From contig QNXU01000273.1 of the NCBI GenBank assembly GCA_003973485.1, positions 1 to 34,703 of the forward strand: a stretch of 34,703 bases of DNA, written 5' to 3'. Numbering within the stretch: position 1 is the stretch's first letter; every line of letters begins with the position of its first letter. Both the position numbers and the translations under genes were made by a program. The DNA comes from Bacteroidota bacterium (GTDB lineage: Bacteria > Bacteroidota > Bacteroidia > Cytophagales > Cyclobacteriaceae). Shown here piece after piece: positions 8,662 to 15,699 of this stretch. The notes beneath the pieces are model-generated. The model saw nothing but the letters and a program-made list of their open reading frames with translations, did not search any database and had not been told where the DNA came from.

Positions 8662-9975
8662 TCACATATCTTCCAAGGATAATTTTACATACTCAATTTT
8701 GTAGTCTTTGAAATCTTTCAATAATTTCTCTGATTTACTTTCAAGCTTTTTTAAATCAATTTTCTTTTTATTAAGCTTCACCTCAGCTAAAATTATCTTT
8801 CTTTCTAACTCATTTATGGCAACTAAATCAATTTCATTTAGATTTCGCTTTTCCCAGTAGTTGCCTACCATTGAGTAATTGCCTGATTCTTCAAATTGCT
8901 GTCTAAAATACCGCTCAAGCATGTAACCACTAAAAGTGTCAAAATCACGTTTTACGATTGCTTTTACATATTCATAATTTCCTATTTCAATTGCACTTCT
9001 GTTTTTATATATAAAGCGGAACCAAAAATTTAGAAAATTATCTTTTATCTGATATTTGATTTTACGGCTATTTGGCTTTGCAAAAATCGGTTTTACTTGC
9101 TCAATAATCTGATATTCATTTTCCAGTCTATCTAAAAAACCACCTATTGATCCTCCCAAGATAGACTCTATTTCAGTTCGGGATGTTTTCGAAGAAGCTA
9201 TCAAGGTTAAAATCGAAAAATGAGTGTGATAATCTTTTCCTAATTCATCTATCAATACATTTTTACCTTCATCTATAAATAGAGAATTCTCTCTAAACAT
9301 CTCATTTAAAATAGTTTCTAAATCAAAAGCTTCTGCTATAATTAAGTTTTCAACATATTTAGCTACACCTCCAGTAAAAATATAGAATGGAAAAATATTT
9401 TGATACGATACATTCTTCACATGATCTTCAAGGATTTCTTTAAGCACATTAATCTTAAATGGTTTAATGCTCATTCTGGCGGTTGCTCTTGAAAAAAGTG
9501 GTTCTTTTGAGTTTTCAAAAATGCGCTTCATTAAAGAATAGATAGAGCCACACAAAATTAAATTAATCTGACTCCCTTCTTTTTTACTATCCCAAATATT
9601 TTGCATTTCACTCATGATGGAAGGATTTATGGAAAGAAATTCTTGAAATTCATCAATTGCTAGTGTAAATGGAATTTCTTTAGAAATATCCATCAGCCAT
9701 GAAAAGAGCTGGCTGAATTTGGTAATTTCACCATGAGGTTGCCTTTTTAATTGAAATTGGATAAGTTCTAGGAATTCGGCACATAAAAGTTGCTCAGACT
9801 TTTTAGCAATAAAAAGATATAAGGCAGTAGAGTTTGGTTCTATGCTTTTTTTAATCAAACTAGTTTTTCCAATCCTTCTCCTTCCCACCATTACAGTCAT
9901 CTGAGCATTAGTTAATGACCGCCTTTTAATAAGTGCTAAATTCTCTAATTCTGATTCTCTATTATAAAATCTCAT
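8662..9975 (-). CDS. Archaeal-type AAA ATPase with DUF234/nuclease-like C terminus
   Basis: A 437-aa ATPase of the ATPase_2/DUF234 type. Walker A is GRRRIGKTS at 31-39, and Walker B with the family's IDEFQEF lies at about 104-113. A winged-helix region (about 270-320) is followed by a C-terminal segment containing EIDLVAI and, about ten residues later, LAEVKLNKKK. This pattern matches the PD-(D/E)xK nuclease fold noted for DUF234. I start at the ATG at 9973-9975, because the added 36 residues of the longer frame run through a palindromic upstream region and have no family similarity. These proteins are common in archaea and patchily distributed in Bacteroidota, often with signs of horizontal spread. 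The cellular role is unknown. Convergent with lemA and divergent from the damaged slyD-like gene. Confidence 0.85.
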   Translation of the reverse strand: MRFYNRESELENLALIKRRSLTNAQMTVMVGRRRIGKTSLIKKSIEPNSTALYLFIAKKSEQLLCAEFLELIQFQLKRQPHGEITKFSQLFSWLMDISKEIPFTLAIDEFQEFLSINPSIMSEMQNIWDSKKEGSQINLILCGSIYSLMKRIFENSKEPLFSRATARMSIKPFKINVLKEILEDHVKNVSYQNIFPFYIFTGGVAKYVENLIIAEAFDLETILNEMFRENSLFIDEGKNVLIDELGKDYHTHFSILTLIASSKTSRTEIESILGGSIGGFLDRLENEYQIIEQVKPIFAKPNSRKIKYQIKDNFLNFWFRFIYKNRSAIEIGNYEYVKAIVKRDFDTFSGYMLERYFRQQFEESGNYSMVGNYWEKRNLNEIDLVAINELERKIILAEVKLNKKKIDLKKLESKSEKLLKDFKDYKIEYVKLSLEDM

Positions 9976-9984
9976 GATTAATTT

Positions 9985-10019
9985 ATTGTAATACAAATTA
10001 CGGTAATTTATATTACAAT
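9985..10019. promoter_or_regulatory. 35-bp near-perfect palindrome upstream of the ATPase gene
   Basis: Two 17-bp arms (left ATTGTAATACAAATTAC, right GTAATTTATATTACAAT) around a single central base, with 16 of 17 positions paired. It begins nine bases before the ATPase start codon, in the gap between that gene and the divergent slyD-like gene. Probably an operator or a structured leader, possibly for autoregulation. No T-tract suggests termination. Confidence 0.6.
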
Positions 10020-10071
10020 AAAAACAGTTGTTTCTAATAAACCATCCAAACATCTCATAAGTTGATATAGC

Positions 10072-10575
10072 ATGGAAATTCAAGAAAACACAGTTGTTAC
10101 TTTATCCTATCATGTGCGCAAGAAAGATGCAGAAGGAGAATTAATGGATTTCTATGGCCAGTCATATCCTTTGAGATTCCTTTTTGGAAGTGGCAAAATG
10201 CTTCCTTACTTTGAAGAGCAATTGAGAGGGAAAAACCAAAATGAAACTTTTTCATTTAAGCTTCCTGCAGATTTTGCTTATGGCAAAAAAGATGAAAGCC
10301 TGATAAAATCTATTCCTCTTGAGGACTTTACAGAAAAAGAAGGATATACCAAAGAGACTTTAGAAGTTGGTGCTTATATCCGTTATGAAAACCATAAGAA
10401 TCACAAAGCGGAAAAATCATTGATAAAAATAAAAAGGAAGTAAAAGTAGATTTTAATCATCCATTAGCAGGGCAAAATCTATTTTAAAGGCAATATAATC
10501 TCCGTTAGGAAGGCCTCTTTAGAAGAAATTGAAAGGCAGCACCATATTGAACCAGATGGTATTCGCTTTCAATAA
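10072..10575 (+). pseudogene. SlyD-like FKBP peptidyl-prolyl isomerase, two frameshifts
   Basis: The first 113 or so codons encode a typical FKBP/SlyD start: VVTLSYHVRKKDAEGELMD, then FLFGSGKMLPYFEEQLRG and PADFAYG. At the A-run near 10411-10415 one base seems to be missing; the correct continuation appears one frame back as KNKKEVKVDFNHPLAGQNL, the conserved SlyD motif. At the TTTT near 10482-10485 an extra base restores the first frame, and FKGNIISVRKASLEEIE then runs to a TAA at 10573-10575. The two changes cancel, so the repaired protein would be 167 aa, a normal SlyD-type length. As written, the gene stops at 10441-10443 after 123 aa and loses the end of its FKBP domain. Both lesions are in homopolymers, so sequencing error is a real alternative to a true pseudogene. 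Confidence 0.8.
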
Positions 10576-10641
10576 TTGTGGTCATCCATAACTATTGCAT
10601 TTCCTTATCGTATTCCTCTGAAGATTTATTATTTTTACACC

Positions 10642-11079
10642 ATGGCAAAAGACGCATTTACCGAAGAGGAAAAGAAACAAATTGTAAACGCAATTAAAGA
10701 AGCGGAAAAAAATACATCTGGAGAAATTCAAGTGCATTTGGAAAACCATTGTAAGGAAGATGTGATGGATCATGCGGCTTATATTTTCAAAACCTTGAAA
10801 ATGCACAAGACCGATTTGCGTAATGGGGTTCTATTCTATATGGCGATCAAAGACCACAAATTTGCTATCTTAGGTGATGCGGGCATTAATAATAAAGTTC
10901 CTGAAAACTTTTGGGACGATATTAAAGAACACATGTTGGCTCACTTCAAAAAAGGAAATTTAACCGCTGGATTGAGCGAAGGAATCCAAATGGCTGGAGA
11001 TCAACTAGCCGCACATTTTCCATATCAAAAAGATGATGAAAATGAATTGCCAGATGAGATTTCTTTTGGGAAGAATTGA
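10642..11079 (+). CDS. TPM-domain protein
   Basis: A 145-aa protein consisting essentially of one TPM (TLP18.3/Psb32/MOLO-1) domain: AFTEEEKKQIVNAIKEAEKN, SGEIQVHLE, then GVLFYMAIKDHKFAILGDAG and a helical end. Unlike many TPM proteins it has no signal peptide and no membrane helix, so it is probably cytoplasmic or soluble. I use the ATG at 10642; the longer frame from 10576 adds residues encoded in the region just after the slyD-like stop and with no family similarity. Bacteroidota frequently encode TPM proteins next to LemA, which is at 8005-8601. The domain has been reported as an acid phosphatase in plants, but activity here is unknown. Confidence 0.85.
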   Translation: MAKDAFTEEEKKQIVNAIKEAEKNTSGEIQVHLENHCKEDVMDHAAYIFKTLKMHKTDLRNGVLFYMAIKDHKFAILGDAGINNKVPENFWDDIKEHMLAHFKKGNLTAGLSEGIQMAGDQLAAHFPYQKDDENELPDEISFGKN

Positions 11080-11089
11080 TCAAATCTCT

Positions 11090-11112
11090 CGCAAAGGCGC
11101 GAAGACGCAACG
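11090..11112. repeat. Short degenerate CGCAAAG-type tandem repeat
   Basis: Three imperfect 7-8-base units, CGCAAAG, GCGCGAAG and ACGCAACG, lie in the gap after the TPM gene. Intergenic repeats of this look are common in Bacteroidota by my recollection. No function is visible. The rest of 11113-11176 holds nothing clear. Confidence 0.35.
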
Positions 11113-11176
11113 TTTTCGTAATGCTAAATGAAAGAGAACTTAGATGGAAATACGAGTTTGAGTAACCATTTTGAAT

Positions 11177-11527
11177 TTAATTCCCAATCTCTCCCAAATG
11201 CGTAAATTTAAAACCTTTCTCATATTTTAAGCCATAACCAAATATTCTGTCCATGCTAGCGTGACCGAATAGAATGATACCTGATAGTAAGAAGTAATCA
11301 TTGCTTAACCACCAGCCTATTGCATAGACCAAAATTGCAACTCCTTTATGGTGAAAGAGGTTATAGGCATATGCTCCAATCTTATCTCCGAAAGCATAAC
11401 CAAGCATTCCGATATCGGAAGCTAGGATTAAGGCAGGAAACCACCACCAAGCAAAAGGCAATTCATTAAAAAGTAATATGGAAAAGGCAAACATAGCCAG
11501 TTCTTCCAATCGAATCAGGTTTTTCAT
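11177..11527 (-). CDS. DUF4260 family membrane protein
   Basis: A 116-aa protein matching the DUF4260 family: LEELAMFAFSILLFN at the start, a D-I-G-M-L-GYAFG motif, YNLFHHKG, and the C-terminal FGHASMDRIFGYGLKYEKGF with the conserved H, D, R and YGLKY. Three or four short membrane helices cover most of the chain. The function of the family is unknown. Its start overlaps the stop of the upstream DUF6090 gene by four bases (ATGA), indicating one operon. Confidence 0.85.
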   Translation of the reverse strand: MKNLIRLEELAMFAFSILLFNELPFAWWWFPALILASDIGMLGYAFGDKIGAYAYNLFHHKGVAILVYAIGWWLSNDYFLLSGIILFGHASMDRIFGYGLKYEKGFKFTHLGEIGN

Positions 11528-12285
11528 TTCTGTAGTTCTGAATTAATTAAATCCAACATATCCTGAATTCTTTCTTTTACTGTTATAGATAATAAATTAG
11601 TGAGGTTATTAGTCGTTATTGCTATTGCAAGGTGGTCTTCTAAGGGGGTGTCATTGATTAAATCATGATAACTTAATTTTCTATTAGACTTACCCATGCT
11701 GATGTTACTTTGTTCCGCCTTTTCAATCAATACTTGACCTGTTATTTCAAAATCTGCCCAAACATGCGACATCAAAGTTCTAACAGAATAATGTTCTATC
11801 AAAAACGGTAAATAATGTTCATCCCGATAGCCTAGCCAAATTTCCTCTTCTTCAATTACATCTAAAACATTGCTTGACCAGTGTGACAGAGCAATCCTAA
11901 GCTCTTCATTATTAAGAATATACAATTTTCCGGAAACGGCTAAATCATTATTTACGGGATCAAAAGTTGGGGTCACTAAAGTTCTAGAAAGATACAGATC
12001 AAAACTATCCTGACTTAAAGTTTTCTTTTTATCAATTACTTCAAGTAAAATTTCGGCAGAATTAATCAACTCATTTCTTATGGATATTTTTGAATTCAAT
12101 TGAGATAGGTTTTGCTCATATTCTTGTTTAAGTTGAATTAACAATCTGTGCTCCTCCTCATTTTCCTTCCTGCTTTCGCCCCAGCTTTCAATTGCAAAAG
12201 CTCCTAAAATACCAATCACAATCACGAAAGTTTCTATAAGGTATTTGACCCAACGCTCTTTAATATTATTAAAAAATGCCTTCAT
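11524..12285 (-). CDS. DUF6090-like membrane protein
   Basis: A 253-aa protein of the Bacteroidota DUF6090 type. It opens with a basic amphipathic stretch and a single membrane helix (about 16-33, ETFVIVIGILGAFAIESWGE), then a predicted coiled coil (about 38-90) and a helical periplasmic domain. The helix ending in A-x-x-x-W-x-E with a following charged coiled coil is the recognisable signature. The role of the family is unknown. It overlaps the DUF4260 gene downstream by ATGA. Confidence 0.75.
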   Translation of the reverse strand: MKAFFNNIKERWVKYLIETFVIVIGILGAFAIESWGESRKENEEEHRLLIQLKQEYEQNLSQLNSKISIRNELINSAEILLEVIDKKKTLSQDSFDLYLSRTLVTPTFDPVNNDLAVSGKLYILNNEELRIALSHWSSNVLDVIEEEEIWLGYRDEHYLPFLIEHYSVRTLMSHVWADFEITGQVLIEKAEQSNISMGKSNRKLSYHDLINDTPLEDHLAIAITTNNLTNLLSITVKERIQDMLDLINSELQK

Positions 12286-12356
12286 AAAGTTGACACAACT
12301 GAATAATTCGGAAAAATTGATACTAAAATAATAAAATATTTCAATAAGCTGTGTGC

Positions 12357-12842
12357 TTATCCAATCAACCGCATCAATTCCTTTCTACTTTTTAAATATG
12401 CTTCATTAAAGCGAGAAAGAATTAAAGCATAACTGGCAATTAGTATTATGAGCGGAAAAATGATGGTTAAAAAGTCATCTTTCTGAGCGATGGAGATGAT
12501 TGAAAAAAGAAACATTAAAATGATCCAGAAGAACAAGAAATATTTAACGCTGGGGAAAAGGCTAAACTCCAAATGAACCAGACTTCCGCTTTCACCACCT
12601 TCTATCTTTCCCTTGATAAGTGGTAGAAAATTATTGGGTCTATTCACGATTTGAGATATGGAAAACCCATTTTTACCTACTCTCCCATTAAATAAATAAG
12701 CCTCTTCTTCTAGGTCTCCTAAAGATCTATTTTTGAAAGATTGATACTTTACAGGCTTTACGGCCAGCTCCATGCGTCTAATAATTTCATCTTGTCCGTG
12801 TGGACTCAGAAACATTTCCGATTTAGCTGGCCATAACTGCAT
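12357..12842 (-). CDS. Unknown two-helix membrane protein
   Basis: A 161-aa protein I do not recognise. Residues 1-98 look soluble, with beta-strand character and a SPHGQDEIIRRMELAV opening, and two membrane helices follow at about 99-117 and 124-143. The ending is basic (RKELMRLIG). Its ATG shares one base with the TAA of ridA (TAATG), so translation is probably coupled. This close coupling and sensible codon use support a real gene. No motif points to a function. Confidence 0.7.
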   Translation of the reverse strand: MQLWPAKSEMFLSPHGQDEIIRRMELAVKPVKYQSFKNRSLGDLEEEAYLFNGRVGKNGFSISQIVNRPNNFLPLIKGKIEGGESGSLVHLEFSLFPSVKYFLFFWIILMFLFSIISIAQKDDFLTIIFPLIILIASYALILSRFNEAYLKSRKELMRLIG

Positions 12843-13222
12843 TATTTTACAGCGATGCAGCTAATTTCTACATTCACATCTTTAGGCAGACGAGCTACCT
12901 CCACTGTTTCTCTTGCGGGTGGGTTTTCTTTAAAATACATGCCGTAAGCCTCATTTATAGTGGTAAAATTACCCATATCTTTTACGAAAATACTGCACTT
13001 CACCACATCAGAAAAGCCAAAACCTGCTTCTGCAAGAATGGCTTCCAAATTCTTCATTACCTGATGGGTTTCTTCTGTAATATTTTCATTTATTAATTCA
13101 CCAGATTGTGCGTCCAAAGCTATTTGCCCGGAAACGTATAAGGTATTGCCCGCTAAAATCGCCTGATTATAAGGCCCAATAGGTGCCGGTGCTTCTTTTG
13201 TTTGAATGATTTGTTTACTCAT
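12842..13222 (-). CDS. ridA: RidA family enamine/imine deaminase
   Basis: A 126-aa RidA (YjgF/YER057c) protein that hydrolyses reactive enamine/imine intermediates released by PLP enzymes such as threonine dehydratase. The conserved features are present: PAPIGPYNQA, LYVSGQIALD, the active-site arginine R104 in NPPARETVEV, and the final VNVEISCIAVK. Length is standard. It is followed by an unknown membrane protein gene joined through TAATG, and is divergent from the 3-hydroxyacyl-CoA dehydrogenase-like gene at 13272. Confidence 0.95.
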   Translation of the reverse strand: MSKQIIQTKEAPAPIGPYNQAILAGNTLYVSGQIALDAQSGELINENITEETHQVMKNLEAILAEAGFGFSDVVKCSIFVKDMGNFTTINEAYGMYFKENPPARETVEVARLPKDVNVEISCIAVK

Positions 13223-13245
13223 CTCGCTTTTTATGATTAGTTCCT

Positions 13246-13253
13246 TAACTTTG
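13246..13253 (+). promoter_or_regulatory. Candidate -7 box TAACTTTG
   Basis: TAACTTTG matches the Bacteroidota TAnnTTTG -7 consensus and lies 18 bases before the start of the 222-aa gene, giving a short leader. No convincing -33 TTG box is visible at the expected distance. Confidence 0.45.
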
Positions 13254-13271
13254 GTTCAAAACTAACAAATT

Positions 13272-13940
13272 ATGAATATACTTGTTGTCGGAGACCCCAA
13301 AAACCAAGAGGAAATCACAGCAAAATTTGGAGAAAAACACCAAATCATTTCTTTTGACGATTTAACAGAGATTACAAAAGAAGCTTTTTTTGAAGCGGAT
13401 GTAGTTTTTGATTTTTTCATAGCGGAAGAACCTGAAGCACTTGAATTCTATGAGCAGCGACCTGATTTGACCATATTCACTAATATGGCTAAAAGCTGTT
13501 TCGGAAATTTAGAAATTTACCAAGAGCAAACTCAAAACACGGTTTTCGGATTTAATGGCTCGCCTACTTTCATCAGTAGAAGCATTTTGGAATGTACACT
13601 TCAAGATGAAATAGAAAAGGAAAAATTAAATTTAATCTGTGGTAAGTTAGAGACTGAATATGAAATAGTGGAAGACAGAGTAGGGATGGTTACGCCCAGA
13701 ATTATTTGCATGATTATCAACGAAGCTTACTATACTGTTCAGGAAGGCTCCGCTGAAAGAGAAGATATCGATTTGGGCATGAAATTAGGCACCAATTATC
13801 CTCATGGACCCTTCGAATGGTGTGCGAAAATTGGAATTGAAAATGTTTACGAACTTTTAGAAGCCGTTTACGATGATACAAAGGAAGAAAGGTATAAAAT
13901 CTGTCCAAGATTAAAGAAAGATTATTTAGCTTTAGCGTAA
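13272..13940 (+). CDS. 3-hydroxyacyl-CoA dehydrogenase-like protein, degenerate
   Basis: A 222-aa protein whose second half (about 135-222) clearly resembles the C-terminal 3-hydroxyacyl-CoA dehydrogenase domain: DRVGMVTPRIICMIINEA, EDIDLGMKLGTNYPHGPFEW and the final helices. The first half begins MNILVVGD like a Rossmann fold but lacks the GxGxxG loop and is shorter than usual. Where active enzymes have the catalytic His (HFFNP-type segment), this one reads FGFNGSP, so the His-Glu dyad seems incomplete. It may be a non-catalytic relative or act on another substrate. It is 43 bases upstream of the glutamate dehydrogenase gene on the same strand, with no terminator between, so the two may be co-transcribed. 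Confidence 0.75.
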   Translation: MNILVVGDPKNQEEITAKFGEKHQIISFDDLTEITKEAFFEADVVFDFFIAEEPEALEFYEQRPDLTIFTNMAKSCFGNLEIYQEQTQNTVFGFNGSPTFISRSILECTLQDEIEKEKLNLICGKLETEYEIVEDRVGMVTPRIICMIINEAYYTVQEGSAEREDIDLGMKLGTNYPHGPFEWCAKIGIENVYELLEAVYDDTKEERYKICPRLKKDYLALA

Positions 13941-13983
13941 ACCTAAGAATTCAACAATTTTTTAAAATATAACTGATACATAT

Positions 13984-15402
13984 ATGTCACAAAATCAAGA
14001 ATATAGCTTATTCGAGGATGTCTGTAGTTTCGTGGATGATGCAGCTCAACACATGGAATTACACCCTGGATTATTAGATCAAATCAAGCAGTGTAACAGT
14101 ATTTATAAATTTCACTTCCCAATTCGATTAGAGGATGGTTCTTATGAAGTAGTGAAGGGTTACAGAGTGCAACATTCTCATCATAAACTTCCCACCAAAG
14201 GAGGTATCCGTTTTAGTGAAATGGTAAATGAACAAGAGGTAATGGGTTTATCAGCACTGATGACCTATAAATGTGCTATGGTAAACATCCCTTTTGGTGG
14301 AGCCAAAGGAGGCGTAAATATCGACCCTTTAAAATACAATACCCGCCAATTAGAAAAAATTACTAGAAGATACACTTCGGAATTAATTAAAAAGAAATTT
14401 ATTGGTCCTGCCATTGATGTTCCAGCTCCAGATTATGGAACGGGCGCTAGAGAAATGGCTTGGATTGTGGATACTTATGAAGCTTTCAATCCGGAAGCTA
14501 TTAATGCCAAAGCTTGTGTAACAGGTAAACCACTTTCCCAACACGGAATTGAGGGCAGAACCGAGGCAACTGGTATGGGAGTTTATATCGGGATTAGAGA
14601 GGCTGTAAGTGTGGAAGAGGATATGAAAGAATTAGGCTTAACCACAGGCTTAAAAGGAAAGAAAATCATTGTGCAAGGCTTAGGAAATGTTGGGTTTTAC
14701 TCCGCAAAGTATTTAACTGAAGCAGGAGCAAAAGTAATTGGCGTTGCAGAATGGAATGGTGGAATTTGGGATGAAGAAGGTATAGATATTGAAGCCTTGA
14801 AAAGTTATCAAGTTGAGCATAAATCCTTCAAAGGCTATGGAAAAGGAAAGTTTGTTGAAAACTCAGCAGAAATCATGGAATATGATTGTGATATCCTAGT
14901 TCCTGCCGCTTTAGAAAATCAAATCACAGGAGCGAATGCTCCGAGAATTAAAGCAAAAATAATAGGAGAAGCTGCCAATGGTCCTATTACTAAGGAAGCT
15001 GAAAAAATCTTATTAGATAAGGATATCTTAGTAATTCCTGATATGTATTTGAATGCTGGTGGTGTGACGGTTTCCTATTTTGAGTGGTTGAAAAATCTTT
15101 CAAGAGTTTCATTCGGAAAGCTTGAGAAGCGTTATGACATGGAAAAATATAAATTCTTGATTGATAGTATTGAAACCGCTACCGGAGACGCATTCAATCA
15201 AGAACAAAGAGATGCCATTGTAAAAGGTGCTAGTGAAAGAGATTTGGTAATTTCTGGATTAGAAGAAACCATGGTGACGGCTTATCATGATATGAATGAA
15301 AAGCGAAAAGAAAAGAAACTTAAAAGTTTGAGAACTGCTGCCTTTATTCTGGCAATTGACAGAATAGCAGTTAGTTATACGGATATGGGGATTTTCCCTT
15401 GA
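13984..15402 (+). CDS. Glutamate dehydrogenase (Glu/Leu/Phe/Val family)
   Basis: A 472-aa amino-acid dehydrogenase that most likely interconverts glutamate and 2-oxoglutarate with NAD(P). Conserved lysines K72 (TKGGIRF), K96 (TYKCA) and K108 (PFGGAKGG) show the standard 24- and 12-residue spacing of the glutamate dehydrogenase active site, and the catalytic aspartate sits in DVPAPDYGTG. The nucleotide-binding domain has GLGNVG and later NAGGVTVSYFEWLKN. A leucine or other branched-chain substrate cannot be excluded by motif alone, though overall length and the N-terminal region suit glutamate. It follows the dehydrogenase-like gene closely and ends at a strong terminator. Confidence 0.92.
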   Translation: MSQNQEYSLFEDVCSFVDDAAQHMELHPGLLDQIKQCNSIYKFHFPIRLEDGSYEVVKGYRVQHSHHKLPTKGGIRFSEMVNEQEVMGLSALMTYKCAMVNIPFGGAKGGVNIDPLKYNTRQLEKITRRYTSELIKKKFIGPAIDVPAPDYGTGAREMAWIVDTYEAFNPEAINAKACVTGKPLSQHGIEGRTEATGMGVYIGIREAVSVEEDMKELGLTTGLKGKKIIVQGLGNVGFYSAKYLTEAGAKVIGVAEWNGGIWDEEGIDIEALKSYQVEHKSFKGYGKGKFVENSAEIMEYDCDILVPAALENQITGANAPRIKAKIIGEAANGPITKEAEKILLDKDILVIPDMYLNAGGVTVSYFEWLKNLSRVSFGKLEKRYDMEKYKFLIDSIETATGDAFNQEQRDAIVKGASERDLVISGLEETMVTAYHDMNEKRKEKKLKSLRTAAFILAIDRIAVSYTDMGIFP

Positions 15403-15416
15403 TCCATTATTCTTAA

Positions 15417-15454
15417 AAATCTGTCAGGTTGAAATAAACCTGACAGATTTTTTT
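15417..15454 (+). terminator. Terminator after glutamate dehydrogenase
   Basis: Fourteen-base perfect stem (AAATCTGTCAGGTT and AACCTGACAGATTT) around a six-base loop, followed by a T-run. The stem contains the CTGTCAGGTT core that also appears in palindromes at 29586-29667. Confidence 0.88.
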
Positions 15455-15469
15455 AGAAATTTCTTTCAG

Positions 15470-15492
15470 TCCAAGCGGACGCTTGAACCAGT
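15470..15492. repeat. Hairpin repeat copy 1 (AAGCG-GACGCTT core)
   Basis: Copy 1 of a short palindromic repeat with core CAAGCGGACGCTTG. It is the inverse of copy 2 at 15577-15600, with 23 of 24 positions shared, one base being missing in copy 1. Confidence 0.7.
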
Positions 15493-15554
15493 AACAGCAT
15501 CGAGAGAACATTTCTGTTATAATTCTCCTCCCACTGTAGATTAAAAAACAGCTT

Positions 15555-15573
15555 TATTCCATCCCTGGTTGCT
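15555..15573. repeat. Duplicate of the amidohydrolase gene end
   Basis: TATTCCATCCCTGGTTGCT is identical to 15701-15719, where it encodes the last residues and most of the stop codon of the amidohydrolase gene. The two copies flank hairpin repeats 2 and 3, so this is the mark of a local duplication or insertion at the 3' end of that gene. Confidence 0.8.
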
Positions 15574-15576
15574 ACC

Positions 15577-15600
15577 ACTGGTTCAAGCGTCTCGCTTGGA
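15577..15600. repeat. Hairpin repeat copy 2
   Basis: Core CAAGCGTCTCGCTTG, inverted relative to copy 1, with which it can pair across 84 bases. Itself a hairpin with a three-base loop. Confidence 0.7.
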
Positions 15601-15643
15601 CCCATTATTAGCTAAGATAAACCATTATTTATAGCATAGGAAA

Positions 15644-15666
15644 AGTCTAAGCGAGACGCTTAGACT
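15644..15666. repeat. Hairpin repeat copy 3
   Basis: Perfect hairpin with arms AGTCTAAGCG and CGCTTAGACT around the loop AGA. It shares the AAGCGAGACGCTT core with copies 1 and 2 but has different flanks. It may act as a terminator for the amidohydrolase gene, though no T-run follows. Confidence 0.7.
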
Positions 15667-15699
15667 AGAGAGACTAGAGAGTGAAAATAATAGTGTTCA

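Noticed and set aside
9976-10083. 36-residue N-terminal extension of the DUF234 ATPase
   Set aside because: It crosses the 35-bp palindrome and the divergent slyD start, and starts before the clear family opening MRFYNRESELENL.
11080-11176. Possible remnant of a small gene after the TPM gene
   Set aside because: A 15-codon frame beginning MLNERELRWKYEFE exists but is too short and lacks any recognisable family match.
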